DNA from: Thauera sp. 28
GTDB lineage: Bacteria; Pseudomonadota; Gammaproteobacteria; Burkholderiales; Rhodocyclaceae
Assembly (NCBI RefSeq): GCF_000310145.2
Contig: NZ_AMXA01000027.1
Span: 1-52,852 of the forward strand
Direction: 5' to 3'
DNA length: 52,852 nucleotides
Part shown: positions 29,337-38,727 of the stretch, in pieces
Numbering within the stretch: position 1 is the first letter of the stretch
How the letters are laid out: each line of letters begins with the position of its first letter
Notes under the pieces: generated by a model
What the model saw: the letters and a program-made list of their open reading frames with translations, nothing else
Told to the model about the DNA's origin: nothing
The model's database searches: none
Position numbers and translations under genes: made by a program

Positions 29337-30201
29337 CTCGGGGCGCTCCAGGCTCGGCGGACACAAGGCCCGGCTTGCGTACGGCAAGCAGTATGGTGTC
29401 GTAGGTGGCCGGCAGCAGGCCGTCGGCGAGTCGATGACGCTCGTAGCGTGCGCTCACCGCCAACCAGGCCTGGCGCCCCAGCGGCGTGCGGCGGCGGCCG
29501 CCGTCGATGGTCGCCGCACCGATGGCCTTGATGTCGCGCAGCAGGCCGCGCAGGTCGGCGGCACGCGCATGCAGGGCGCAACGCTCGCGCCGTTCGACCT
29601 CGAGCCCCGCCGCGCGGGCCGCCTCCACCCATTGCGCATCGGTATGGAAATCGATGGTATGGCGCGCATCGTCGACGCTGGCGAAGGCGTCGCGCAACTC
29701 CCACAGCGTGTCGGGGCCCAGGGTTGCAACCAGGCCGATACCACCGGGTGCCAGCACCCGGCCCAGTTCCTCGAACACGCGCCCTGGGCGGCACCATTGC
29801 ACCGCCAGGCTGGACCAAAGGAGGTCGATGCTGGCGGCGGCAAGCGGCAGGTGCTCGAGGTCCGCGCACACCGGCTCGAAGCCGCCGTCGCGTCCTGCGC
29901 GCATGCGCGCCCGCCCCAGCATGGCCGGGGCCAGGTCGAGCCCGACGATGCGCCCGCCCGGGCGCAGCCGCCGCAGGCTCTCCACGCCGAAGCCGGTACC
30001 GCAGCCGGCATCGAGCACCCAGCCGTCCGCGTCGCCCCCGCCCGGCACGAGCCCCTCGCCAAAGGCGGCAAGCCGGGCGCAGATCTCGCGCTGGATCATC
30101 GCGGCCTGGTCATAGCTGTGCGCGGCGCGCTCGAAGGCTGCGCGGATGTCGCGCCGCCGATGCGCATGGGCGTGATCGACGCCCTTCGTCGTCGCCGTCA
30201 T
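29329..30201 (-). CDS. bioC: Malonyl-ACP O-methyltransferase BioC
   Basis: 290 residues. Methylates the free carboxyl of malonyl-ACP so fatty-acid synthesis can build the pimeloyl chain for biotin. Visible: AAFERAAHSYDQAAMIQREI (the BioC N-terminal signature), SAM motif VLDAGCGTGFGVESL, GLDLAPAMLGRAR, DLLWSSLAVQWC and LRGLLRDIKAIGA. It overlaps bioH by four bases (ATGA) upstream and the adenine methyltransferase gene downstream by eight. The other biotin genes (bioA, bioB, bioD, bioF) are not in the window. Confidence 0.95.
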   Translation of the reverse strand: MTATTKGVDHAHAHRRRDIRAAFERAAHSYDQAAMIQREICARLAAFGEGLVPGGGDADGWVLDAGCGTGFGVESLRRLRPGGRIVGLDLAPAMLGRARMRAGRDGGFEPVCADLEHLPLAAASIDLLWSSLAVQWCRPGRVFEELGRVLAPGGIGLVATLGPDTLWELRDAFASVDDARHTIDFHTDAQWVEAARAAGLEVERRERCALHARAADLRGLLRDIKAIGAATIDGGRRRTPLGRQAWLAVSARYERHRLADGLLPATYDTILLAVRKPGLVSAEPGAPRDE

Positions 30202-31076
30202 GCGTCCCCCCTTGCGCCGACGAAGGCCAGGATGTGGCCTGCGCAGTCCGCCGCACGCGACACCGGCAGCGCATGGCCGCTGCCCTCCAGCACCTGCAGG
30301 CGCGCCTGCGGCAGGGCTTGTGCCAACCTGTAGGCCGCAGCCACGGGCATCAGCGCGTCCTGGTCGCCGTGCAGCAGCAGCACCGGCTGACGGATCCCGC
30401 CCAGCAGCGGACGCAGGTCGGCCGCGGCTAGGATCGCCAGGCCGTCTTCGAATGGGTTCGGCGCGGCGGACCTGCCGACGCCAGGGCGTAGCCCGTCGTC
30501 GGCCGCCTGGCCAGCGCAGAGGCCCTCCTGCGCGCCCGGACTGAGGCACTGCGCCAGCGCCTGCTGTACCACCCGGCGTCGTGGCTCGCCGATGCATTGC
30601 AAGGCCAGGAAGCGCGCCAGTGTTGCCGCAGGGGCCGAGGCGTAGTCGCGCTGAAAGGCGTCTACCACTTCGGCCTGCAGCCCGGGCCAACCCGTGTCGT
30701 CTGCCACGAAGCGCGCCGTGCCGGCAAGCAGGACGAGGCGCGACACCTTGTGCGGATGGCGGCAGGCGATGTCGAGCGCGAGCATCGCCCCGAGCGACCA
30801 GCCCACCAGCACCGAAGCGTCGGCAAGGCCTGCGGCGAGGGCATCCGCCCAATCCTCCAGCCTGGCGGCTCGGATCGGAGGCGCCCCTTCATGTCCCGGC
30901 AGTGCCAGGGTGCGCACCACCTGCCCATGCAGACTGGCTTCGAGCGCAGCGTACACCCGTGGCGACATCGCCCAGCCATGCACCAGGGCGATTTCCGCAG
31001 CAACACCCGCGCATGCGGACGCAGCGGCGCGGGCCGGCGCGGACACGACAGGGGTCTCGATGGGGGCTGCAGTCAT
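30198..31076 (-). CDS. bioH: Pimeloyl-ACP methyl ester esterase BioH
   Basis: 292 residues, alpha/beta hydrolase. Cleaves the methyl ester of pimeloyl-ACP, ending chain growth in biotin synthesis. The nucleophile is Ser94 in VGWSLGAM, with the acid in LLHGDQDALMP and the His in GSGHALPVS. IALVHGWAMSPRVY supplies the oxyanion loop. There is an N-terminal extension of about 28 residues rich in Ala and Pro, and a Gly-rich insert (GLRPGVGRSAAPNPFEDGLA) in the cap region. ATG 31076 is chosen over an upstream TTG. It heads the bioH-bioC-methyltransferase operon; its upstream region is filled with REP-like repeats. Confidence 0.93.
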   Translation of the reverse strand: MTAAPIETPVVSAPARAAASACAGVAAEIALVHGWAMSPRVYAALEASLHGQVVRTLALPGHEGAPPIRAARLEDWADALAAGLADASVLVGWSLGAMLALDIACRHPHKVSRLVLLAGTARFVADDTGWPGLQAEVVDAFQRDYASAPAATLARFLALQCIGEPRRRVVQQALAQCLSPGAQEGLCAGQAADDGLRPGVGRSAAPNPFEDGLAILAAADLRPLLGGIRQPVLLLHGDQDALMPVAAAYRLAQALPQARLQVLEGSGHALPVSRAADCAGHILAFVGARGDA

Positions 31077-31131
31077 GGTTTGGGCGCAAACGCTGCGCAC
31101 GGACGACAAACGAACGGGCGTGCATTGTAAA

Positions 31132-31278
31132 GGCTCGCGCCGCTACCACGGCGGGAACAAACGCGGCGCGCTCCCCTGTAGGAGCGGCGCCAGCCGCGAG
31201 CCTTTTGTCGCCCCCCCGCACCACATCGCCTTCAACCCCTCGCGGCTCGCGCCGCTCCCACGGCGGGAACAAACGCGG
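31132..31278. repeat. REP-like composite element, copy 2 (bioH / acyl-ligase divergent gap)
   Basis: A half element (31132-31166) and a full palindrome (31175-31263). The 35-base unit at 31132-31166 recurs at 31244-31278 with one mismatch (core GGCTCGCGCCGCT, then ACGGCGGGAACAAACGCGG). The full element has a left arm with GTAGGAGCGGCGCCAGCCGC and a right arm with CGCGGCTCGCGCCGCTCCCA. It occupies half of the 292-base region that must also hold promoters for bioH and the acyl-ligase gene. Confidence 0.88.
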
Positions 31279-31368
31279 CCCGCCCTCCCGTTGGAGCTTC
31301 ATGGCTTGCCGTGTCGGTGTCCCGGCGTTACCTTGGCCGTCTGCCTGGCAAGCACGAGGAGTCCCGCG

Positions 31369-34251
31369 ATGCCCACGCCTCACCTGGCCGACCCGCACGA
31401 TGCCGCGCAGCTGCTGGCCTTGGTCGACGCACTGGTCCGCGAGCTGCATCCCGGCGCAATGCGCAGGGCGACGCTCGACTGCGCGCTCGACCGCGACCTC
31501 GGGCTCGACAGTCTCAGCCGGGTCGAGCTGCTGGCCCGCATCGAGCGCCACTACGGCGTACGCCTGCCAACCACGGTGCTCGACAGCGCCGAAACGCCGC
31601 GCGACCTGCTTGCCGCCCTCGCCGATGCGCCCGCAGGCTCGCCGCTGTCCCAGGCCACACGGCGCGCAACCGGTGACGCGCCAGCCTCCACCTCAACCGT
31701 CACGGATCCAGTCAGCGAACCTTCGGCCGGCATGCCCTCAGGCGCGGCCACCTTGCTCGAGGTGCTCGACTGGCATCTCGCCCGCCACCCGGAGCGCTGC
31801 CACGTACGCTTCCTGGCCGGCGACGACGAGGTCGAGACCCTGAGCCATGCCGAACTCGCCAACGGCGCGCGCAAGGTCGCCGCCGCGCTGCGCGGCCTGG
31901 GCGTGCAACCGGGCGACTGTGTCGCGCTGATGCTGCCAACGGGGCTGGACTTCTTCCGCAGCTTCTTCGGCATCCTGTTCGCCGGCGCGGTGCCGGTGCC
32001 GATGTACCCGCCCGCACGACCGGCGCAGATCGAAGAGCACCTGCGCCGCCAGGCCGGCATCCTGCGCAACTGCGCGGCCCCTGTGCTGATCACCTTCGAC
32101 CGTGTGCGCCCCCTGGCCAGCGCCCTCGCCGGGCTGGCGCCCGAGCTCGTGCATGTCACCACGCCCGCAGCGCTGGCGGCGTCCCCTGCCGCCAGCGCGC
32201 CCGCCGTGGCCTCGGCGCCGCGCCATCCGGCGCGCGCACGCGAACTCGCGCTCATCCAGTACACCTCGGGTTCCACCGGCGACCCCAAGGGCGTGGCGCT
32301 CAGCCACGCCAACCTGCTCGCCAACATCCGCGCCTGGGGGCTGGCCGCCAAGGTCGAGGCGCGCGACGTGTGCGTGAGCTGGCTGCCGCTGTACCACGAC
32401 ATGGGCCTGATCGGCACGTGGCTCGGCAGTCTCTACCATGGCTGCACGCTGGTGCTGATGTCGCCACTCGACTTCCTCGCCCGCCCCGAGCGCTGGCTGT
32501 GGGCGATCCACCACTACCGCGGGACGGTCACCGCCGCACCCAACTTCGCCTATGAACTGTGCGTCAAGCGCCTCGCCGGTACCGACCTGGCGGGCCTCGA
32601 CCTGTCGAGCTGGCGGCTGGCGGCCAACGGCGCCGAGCCGGTCAACCCCGACACGCTCGAACGCTTCGCCCACGCCTTTGCCCCCTATGGTCTGAACGCC
32701 GGCAGCCTGACACCGGTGTATGGCCTGGCCGAGTGCTCGGTCGGCCTGTGCGTACCGCCCCCCGGCCGCGGCGTACGTATCGACCGCGTCGAGCGCACGC
32801 CGCTGACCCGCGAGGGGCATGCACTTGCAGCTGACGGCGCGGCAGGAACGGGCGCACACGATGACGGTGGCGAGGTACTGCGCCTGGTGTCCTGCGGCCC
32901 TCCGCTGCCCGGCCACGAACTGCGCATCGTGGACGCAGAGGGCCGCCCGCTGCCCGAACGCCATGTCGGCGAACTGGAGTTCCGCGGCCCCTCAGCCACC
33001 GCCGGCTATTACCGCAACGCGGCGGCGAGCGCCGCCCTGTTCCACGACGGCTGGCTGGTGACTGGCGACCATGCCTACCTCGCCGACGGCGAGCTCTACA
33101 TCACTGGCCGGGCGAAGGAGCTCATCATCCGCGCCGGCCGCAACCTCTACCCCTACGACCTCGAGCAGGCAATCGGCGACCTGCCGGGCGTACGCAAGGG
33201 CTGCGTGGCCGTGTTCGGCGTATCGGACCCGACCAGCGGCGAGGAGCGCCTGGTGGTGGTCGCCGAAACCCGGCTCGAGGACCAAGCCGAACGCCAGGCG
33301 CTCGAGGCCGGCATCGTCGCCGCGGCGATGACCCAACTCGACCTCGCCCCCGACGCCATCGTGCTCGCCCCCCCGCATGCGGTCCTCAAGACCTCCAGTG
33401 GCAAGATCCGCCGCGCCGCGGTGCGCGAGGCCTGGCTGGCCGGGCGCCTGGGTGAGCCGGTGCGTGCGGCGTGGCTGCAGGTGCTACGCCTGCACACCGC
33501 CAGCCTGGCCGGCCGCATCGGCAAGCGGGCACGCGCGCTGCCGGGCGTTCTCTACGCCGTCTGGGCCTGGGCCTGGGTCGCGCCGCTGGCCACCCTCGCC
33601 GCCATCGGCATCATCGGCCTGCCCGGCCTCGGTCAGCGCTGGGCGCTCGCCCACCGCCTCGCCCGCCTCTACCGCTGGCTATGCGCCTGCCCGCTGCGGA
33701 TCGAAGGCCTGGACAAGCTGCCCGCGGGCAACTGCATCCTGGTCGCCAACCACGCCAGCTACATCGACGGCTTCGTACTCGCCGCCACGCTGCCACATCC
33801 GGTGCGCTTCATCGCCAAGACCGAGTTGCGCGCCCAGCCGCTGCTGCGCACCCTGCTCGAGCGCATGGGCACCGTATTCGTCGACCGCTTCGACACCCGG
33901 CAGAGCCTGGAAGATGCACGCACGCTCGCCACACATGCCGAAGCCGGCGTGCCGCTGCTGTTCTTTGCCGAAGGCACCTTCGGGCCCGAGGAGGGGTTGC
34001 GCGCCTTCCGCCTCGGCGCCTTCCAGGTCGCTGCACGCCAGGGCCTGCCAGTGGTGCCGGTCGCACTCGCGGGCACGCGCGCCGTACTGCGCAGCGGCGG
34101 TTGGCAGCCGCAGCGCGGGCGGCTGGGCGTGAGCATCTGCGCGCCACTGCAACCGGCAGGCGAGGACTGGCACGACCTGCTCGCGCTGCGCGATGCGGTA
34201 CGCGCGCGCATTCTTGCGCACTGCGGCGAGCACGACGCACTGCAGGACTGA
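31369..34251 (+). CDS. Fused acyl carrier protein / acyl-AMP ligase / PlsC-type acyltransferase
   Basis: 960 residues. (1) An acyl carrier domain, about 10-90, with phosphopantetheine site Ser48 in DRDLGLDSLSRVELL. (2) An adenylate-forming ligase, about 125-690: P-loop YTSGSTGDPKGV near 298, SWLPLYHDMGLIG, APNFAYELCVKRL (as in fatty acyl-AMP ligases), GRAKELIIRAGRNLYP and catalytic Lys679 in TSSGKIRR. (3) A hydrophobic membrane hairpin, about 720-760. (4) An acyltransferase with His795-Asp800 (NHASYIDG) and FFAEGT at 865-870. It could activate a free fatty acid, load it on its own carrier and pass it to a glycerolipid. The domain order is the reverse of E. coli Aas. ATG 31369 has GAGGAG upstream. 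Confidence 0.93.
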   Translation: MPTPHLADPHDAAQLLALVDALVRELHPGAMRRATLDCALDRDLGLDSLSRVELLARIERHYGVRLPTTVLDSAETPRDLLAALADAPAGSPLSQATRRATGDAPASTSTVTDPVSEPSAGMPSGAATLLEVLDWHLARHPERCHVRFLAGDDEVETLSHAELANGARKVAAALRGLGVQPGDCVALMLPTGLDFFRSFFGILFAGAVPVPMYPPARPAQIEEHLRRQAGILRNCAAPVLITFDRVRPLASALAGLAPELVHVTTPAALAASPAASAPAVASAPRHPARARELALIQYTSGSTGDPKGVALSHANLLANIRAWGLAAKVEARDVCVSWLPLYHDMGLIGTWLGSLYHGCTLVLMSPLDFLARPERWLWAIHHYRGTVTAAPNFAYELCVKRLAGTDLAGLDLSSWRLAANGAEPVNPDTLERFAHAFAPYGLNAGSLTPVYGLAECSVGLCVPPPGRGVRIDRVERTPLTREGHALAADGAAGTGAHDDGGEVLRLVSCGPPLPGHELRIVDAEGRPLPERHVGELEFRGPSATAGYYRNAAASAALFHDGWLVTGDHAYLADGELYITGRAKELIIRAGRNLYPYDLEQAIGDLPGVRKGCVAVFGVSDPTSGEERLVVVAETRLEDQAERQALEAGIVAAAMTQLDLAPDAIVLAPPHAVLKTSSGKIRRAAVREAWLAGRLGEPVRAAWLQVLRLHTASLAGRIGKRARALPGVLYAVWAWAWVAPLATLAAIGIIGLPGLGQRWALAHRLARLYRWLCACPLRIEGLDKLPAGNCILVANHASYIDGFVLAATLPHPVRFIAKTELRAQPLLRTLLERMGTVFVDRFDTRQSLEDARTLATHAEAGVPLLFFAEGTFGPEEGLRAFRLGAFQVAARQGLPVVPVALAGTRAVLRSGGWQPQRGRLGVSICAPLQPAGEDWHDLLALRDAVRARILAHCGEHDALQD

Positions 34252-34268
34252 ACCGCTACACCCGACCG

Positions 34269-36266
34269 TCAGGCCAGCGGGCGCACGCGCCCCTGGGCCT
34301 CCTCGGCGCTGCCGTATATGTGCGGTACGACCTCGTGCTTCTCCAGTGCCTGACCAAGCTTCATGCGCATGAAGCTGTTCGCCGTGTAGCGCGTCACCGC
34401 GCGGTAGTGGCGCTTGACCAGGCGCTTGACCATCTCGATGTAGTCGTCGACCAGCTCGGGCACGATCGAAAAGCGGTCGTAGTTGACGATCGCATCGACG
34501 CGATGGCCCACGCTGGCGAGCGCAGCATCAACCGCCTGCTCGATGCGTGCGATATCGGCCTCCGTGCGCACCGCGAGGCCCTCGAAGTTGACGAAGAACA
34601 GCCCCTCCTGGGCATCGTAGGACAGGCGCTGCTCGAGCGGGAGCTCGAGCAGGTCGCGGCGCAGCCCCATCGGCTCGTCACGGAAGATGCGCGCATCCAT
34701 CAGCCGCGGCGCCTGATGCATCACCGGAACGAAGTCCATCTGGGCGAGGATGTCGGTCTCGAGATCGACACCGGGTGCGATCTCGATCAACTCAAGCCCC
34801 TCCGCGCACAGGCGGAACACACAGCGCTCGGTGACGTAGAGCACCTCCTGCTGCCAACGCACCGCCTGCACCCCACTGAAGGTGCGATGCTCGACTGCAT
34901 CGACGAACTTGCGCGCGGCGCCCTCCTGCTGGATGCGCAAGCGCCCCTTGTCGACCACCGCCTTCAGCTCGCCGGCGGTGAAGGTACCGACGAAGACCAC
35001 CTTCTTGGCGTTCTGCGAGATGTTGATGAAGCCGCCCGCCCCGGCCAGGCGCGGCCCGAAGCGCGAAACGTTGAGGTTGCCCTCGCGATCGGCCTGGGCC
35101 AGGCCGAGAAAGGCGATGTCCAGGCCGCCACCGTCGTAGAAATCGAACTGGCTGGGCTGGTCGATGATGGCCTGGGTGTTCACGGCAGCGCCGAAAGACA
35201 GCCCGCCGGCCGGAATGCCGCCGATCACACCGGGCTCTGCAGTGAGGGTGAGGAGGTCGATGATCTTCTCCTCTGCGGCCACGTTAGCCACCCCCTCGGG
35301 CATGCCGATGCCCAGGTTCACCACGGCGTCAGGCCGCATCTCCATCGCCGCGCGGCGAGCAATGACCTTGCGCTCGCTCATGCCCATCGCCGCAATCGCC
35401 GACATCGGCACACGGATCTCGCCGGAGAAGGCGGGGTTGTACTGCTCGCTGTAGGTCTGCATGTGGTGCTCGGGCCGCTCGGCGAGCACCACGCAGTCCA
35501 CCAGCACCCCAGGCACCTGCACATGGCGCGGGTTGAGCGACCCGCGCTCGGCGATGCGCTCGACCTGGGCGATGACGATGCCGCCCGAATTGCGCGCCGC
35601 CATCGCGATGGCGCGCGCTTCCAGGGTCAGCGCCTCCTTCTCCATCGTCAGGTTGCCGTCGGGGTCGGCGGTGGTGCCGCGGATGATGCCGACGTGGATC
35701 GGAAAGGCCTTGTAGAACAGGTATTCCTCGCCGTCGATCTCCATCAGCCGCACGAGCTCAGCCGTGGTGCGCGCATTGAGCCTGCCGCCACCGAAGCGCG
35801 GATCGACGAAGGTCCCCAGGCCGACACGGGTGAGCGTGCCCGGCTTGCCCGCAGCGATGTCCCGGAACAGATGCGAGATCACCCCCTGCGGCAGGTTCCA
35901 GGCCTCGATGCGGTTGCCCACTGCAAGCGCCTGCAGCTTGGGCACCAGCCCCCAATGGCCGCCGATCACGCGCGCCACCAGGCCGTCATGACCGAGGTGG
36001 TTGAGTCCGCGCTCCTTGCCATCACCCTGGCCGGCAGCGTAGACCAGGGTCAGGTCACGCGGCGCGACAGCGTCCCCCGCAGCGCTGTCGAGGAAGCGGC
36101 GCTCGAGCGCAACCGCGATGCTCTCAGGGAAGCCAATGCCGACGAAGCCCCCGGTGGCCACGGTGTCGCCGCTGCGGATCAGGCGTACCGCATCGCGCGC
36201 CGACACCACCTTGCCGGTATCGGACGCACGCAAAGAGGCGGCCATGGGGTGGCGGGCGCTGGTCAT
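34269..36266 (-). CDS. Acyl-CoA:acetate/3-ketoacid CoA transferase (family I, fused alpha-beta)
   Basis: 665 residues. Moves CoA between acyl groups through a covalent glutamyl-CoA intermediate. Alpha half: [54 protein letters not shown]. Beta half: [19 protein letters not shown] and catalytic Glu344 in [14 protein letters not shown]. The length and arrangement resemble the E. coli YdiF and propionate CoA-transferase families, with an extra C-terminal region of about 130 residues (from [20 protein letters not shown] on) that I do not associate with a known domain. ATG 36266 follows AGGAGAAGG. It is convergent with the acyl-ligase gene (17 bases apart). The exact acyl substrate is unknown. Confidence 0.9.
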   Translation of the reverse strand: MTSARHPMAASLRASDTGKVVSARDAVRLIRSGDTVATGGFVGIGFPESIAVALERRFLDSAAGDAVAPRDLTLVYAAGQGDGKERGLNHLGHDGLVARVIGGHWGLVPKLQALAVGNRIEAWNLPQGVISHLFRDIAAGKPGTLTRVGLGTFVDPRFGGGRLNARTTAELVRLMEIDGEEYLFYKAFPIHVGIIRGTTADPDGNLTMEKEALTLEARAIAMAARNSGGIVIAQVERIAERGSLNPRHVQVPGVLVDCVVLAERPEHHMQTYSEQYNPAFSGEIRVPMSAIAAMGMSERKVIARRAAMEMRPDAVVNLGIGMPEGVANVAAEEKIIDLLTLTAEPGVIGGIPAGGLSFGAAVNTQAIIDQPSQFDFYDGGGLDIAFLGLAQADREGNLNVSRFGPRLAGAGGFINISQNAKKVVFVGTFTAGELKAVVDKGRLRIQQEGAARKFVDAVEHRTFSGVQAVRWQQEVLYVTERCVFRLCAEGLELIEIAPGVDLETDILAQMDFVPVMHQAPRLMDARIFRDEPMGLRRDLLELPLEQRLSYDAQEGLFFVNFEGLAVRTEADIARIEQAVDAALASVGHRVDAIVNYDRFSIVPELVDDYIEMVKRLVKRHYRAVTRYTANSFMRMKLGQALEKHEVVPHIYGSAEEAQGRVRPLA

Positions 36267-36402
36267 CTTTCCTTCTCCTCGGCAAGCACGATGGCGTGGG
36301 CATGAAACGGACATCGAGCATGCCGTGTCGCGGCCGCAACCGCAACGCGGCGGCGCAGCATCGTCGCCCCAGGCCAGGCCGGGACCCGCCTCTGCGCGCA
36401 GC

Positions 36403-38670
36403 TCAGCGCCACATGTCGCGCATCTTCGCCGCGAGGTCGACCGCCGCCTGGCGCGAGGCGGGCGAGCCCTGCAACTGCGGCTGAGGGGGCGGCCAGCTCA
36501 GCTGCTCGAAGTGCCCGAGCAGGCGGTTGGGAATGAAACGGCTGCGCCCGGCATACACATGGCGATCGCCCATGCCGGCCTGCTGGGTGACGTAGAAACG
36601 CTGCGGCACGATCAGGTCCAGGCTGTCCCGGGCACGCGTCATCGCCACGTAGAGCAGGCGGCGCTCCTCCTCGACCTCGGCGCTGTTGCGGGTGGCAACA
36701 TCGGACGGGATACAGCCGTCGACCACGTTGAGCACGCTCACCGCGTTCCACTCCTGGCCCTTGGCCGAATGCATGGTCGACAGGATCAGGTAGTCCTCGT
36801 CGAGCAGCGGCATGCCGGCTTCGCCGCTGGTGGCGCTGGGCGGGTCGAGCGTGAGCTCGGTGAGGAAACGCTGTCGGCTCGGGCTGGTGGCAGCGATGCG
36901 GGCGAGCTGCTGGATGTCGAGCACGCGCACCGCGAAGTCGTCGTACAGGCGTGGCATCTGCGCCTCGTACCAGCGGCAGGCGAGCTCGAAATCCGCCGGC
37001 CACTGCGGACCGGCGGCAAGGCTCACGGCTTGCGCCGCGCCTACACCCCCCCCCTCGGGTCGCCCCCGTAGGAGCGGCGCAAGCCGCGAGGGGTCGAAGG
37101 CGGTGTGGTCTGGCGGCGTTGCCGAAAGGCTCGCGGCTCGCGCCGCTCCCACAGCGGCGGCGGCAGATTCGGAGGGCGGCATTCTGCCTGCGAGGCAATC
37201 GATCAGCGCGGCAAATTCCAGCCAGCCGGCGCGCGCGGCCTCCGGCACGGGCTGCTCGGCAAGCAGCGCGCAGCCCTCGGGAGCGGCACACACATTGTCG
37301 AGCACGCGGCCCGCGGTCTTGGGCCCGACGCCGGCAAGCAGCTGGATGGCGCGAAAACCCGAAACGCGGTCGCGCGGATTCTCGGCCCAGCGCAGCACGG
37401 CAAGCACGTCCTTGATGTGGGCGGCCTCGAGGAACTTGAGCCCACCGAACTTCACGAAGGGCACGTTGCGCCGGGTGAGCTCCATCTCCAGCCGCGCGCT
37501 GTGCGCCGAAGCGCGGAACAGCACCGCCTGCTGCTTGAGCTTGAGCCCCTCCTCGCGCCGCGCCAGCACGCCATCGACGACGAAGGTCGCCTGGTCGGCC
37601 TCGTCCTTGACTGCCACGATGCGTGGGCGCTGGGCGGACTGGCGCTCCGACCACAGGTTCTTGGTGAAGCGCTCGGCGGCGAGCGCGATCACCGCGTTGG
37701 CCGCCTCCAGGATTGGCCTGGTGGAACGGTAGTTCTGCTCCAGCGTCACCACGTGCGCTGGCGGATCGAAGGCGGCCGGAAAGTCGAGGATGTTGCGCAC
37801 CGTCGCGCCACGGAAGGCGTAGATGGACTGCGCGTCGTCGCCGACCACGGTCAGGCCACGCCCATCGGGCTTCATCGCCATCAGAATCGCCGCCTGCAGG
37901 TGGTTGGTGTCCTGATACTCGTCGACCAGCACATGGTCGAACAGGCCGCCGATCTCGGCCCCGAGCGCCGGCTCGGCCACCATCTGCGCCCAGTACAGCA
38001 GCAGATCGTCGTAATCGAGCACCTGTTGCGCCTGCTTGGCCTCGACGTAGGCCCGGAACAGGCGTTTGAGCTCGTCCTCCCACTCCGCACACCATGGGAA
38101 GCTCGCCTGCAGCACCTCGGCCAGCGGCGCGCGGGTATTGACCACCGCCGAATAGATCGCCAGGCAGGTGCCCTTCTGCGGAAAGCGCTGCCGGGTGGTC
38201 GACAGCCCCGCCTCGTGGCGCACCAGGTTCATCAGGTCCGCCGAGTCCTCGCGGTCGTGGATCGTGAAGCCTGGGTCGAGCCCGATGCGGCCGGCGTAGT
38301 CGCGCAGCAGGCGTGCGCCAATGGCGTGGAAGGTACCGGACCAGCGCAGCTCGGCCTGCGCCAGGCCGGGCCGGCCGGCAGAGGCCTGGGCCAGGATGCG
38401 CCGCACCCGCCGCCCCATCTCGTCCGCGGCGCGGCGCGAAAAGGTGAGCAACAGGATGCGTGCGGGATCGGCACCGTTCTCGATCAGGTGCGCCACACGG
38501 TGGGCCAGGGTATTGGTCTTGCCCGAACCGGCGCCAGCAATCACCAGCAGCGGAGCGGCCGGCCCGCTGGCACCGGCATGGCAGACCGCCTCGCGCTGCG
38601 CCGGGTTGAGCGCGTCCAGCGGCGAAGACGTGGCGGAAACGGGTGATTCGGGAGACGGGGGGGCGTACAT
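36403..38670 (-). CDS. UvrD/Rep-like superfamily 1A DNA helicase with repeat-derived insert
   Basis: 755 residues. 3'-5' DNA helicase of the UvrD/PcrA/Rep group. Motifs in order: Q-motif LNPAQREAV, Walker [78 protein letters not shown] and [11 protein letters not shown]. All are intact. Residues about 505-550 are encoded by a REP-like repeat (37021-37157) that keeps the frame open and adds a Ser/Ala/Pro/Arg-rich segment in the 2B region. ATG 38670 is used; ATG 38700 is also possible. A TACAAT box lies just upstream of the chosen start, which would make the mRNA nearly leaderless. Confidence 0.92.
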   Translation of the reverse strand: MYAPPSPESPVSATSSPLDALNPAQREAVCHAGASGPAAPLLVIAGAGSGKTNTLAHRVAHLIENGADPARILLLTFSRRAADEMGRRVRRILAQASAGRPGLAQAELRWSGTFHAIGARLLRDYAGRIGLDPGFTIHDREDSADLMNLVRHEAGLSTTRQRFPQKGTCLAIYSAVVNTRAPLAEVLQASFPWCAEWEDELKRLFRAYVEAKQAQQVLDYDDLLLYWAQMVAEPALGAEIGGLFDHVLVDEYQDTNHLQAAILMAMKPDGRGLTVVGDDAQSIYAFRGATVRNILDFPAAFDPPAHVVTLEQNYRSTRPILEAANAVIALAAERFTKNLWSERQSAQRPRIVAVKDEADQATFVVDGVLARREEGLKLKQQAVLFRASAHSARLEMELTRRNVPFVKFGGLKFLEAAHIKDVLAVLRWAENPRDRVSGFRAIQLLAGVGPKTAGRVLDNVCAAPEGCALLAEQPVPEAARAGWLEFAALIDCLAGRMPPSESAAAAVGAARAASLSATPPDHTAFDPSRLAPLLRGRPEGGGVGAAQAVSLAAGPQWPADFELACRWYEAQMPRLYDDFAVRVLDIQQLARIAATSPSRQRFLTELTLDPPSATSGEAGMPLLDEDYLILSTMHSAKGQEWNAVSVLNVVDGCIPSDVATRNSAEVEEERRLLYVAMTRARDSLDLIVPQRFYVTQQAGMGDRHVYAGRSRFIPNRLLGHFEQLSWPPPQPQLQGSPASRQAAVDLAAKMRDMWR
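37021..37157. repeat. REP-like composite element, copy 3, inside the helicase gene
   Basis: A degenerate half element (37021-37046, CTCACGGCTTGCGCCGC core) is followed by a full palindrome: left arm 37066-37092 (GTAGGAGCGGCGCAAGCCGC) and right arm 37128-37157 (CTCGCGGCTCGCGCCGCTCC). The half-plus-full layout is the same as at 31132-31278. The helicase frame reads through it with no stop. Confidence 0.9.
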
Positions 38671-38727
38671 GGCTGTAATTGTATTCAGTCCATCCCGCAT
38701 GCGATAGCCGCTGTGCAGCCTCCCGCT

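Noticed and set aside
31132-31278. CRISPR-like direct repeats
   Set aside because: Only two direct copies, forming part of a palindromic element with no regular spacers and no cas genes.
30694-31368. N-terminal extension of the ACP-ligase-acyltransferase reading frame
   Set aside because: Runs antisense through bioH and the repeat element; the GAGGAG-ATG at 31369 directly precedes the carrier domain.
37021-37157. Reading the repeat in the helicase as a disrupting insertion (pseudogene)
   Set aside because: The frame stays open through the element and every downstream helicase motif is intact, so the gene is probably functional.
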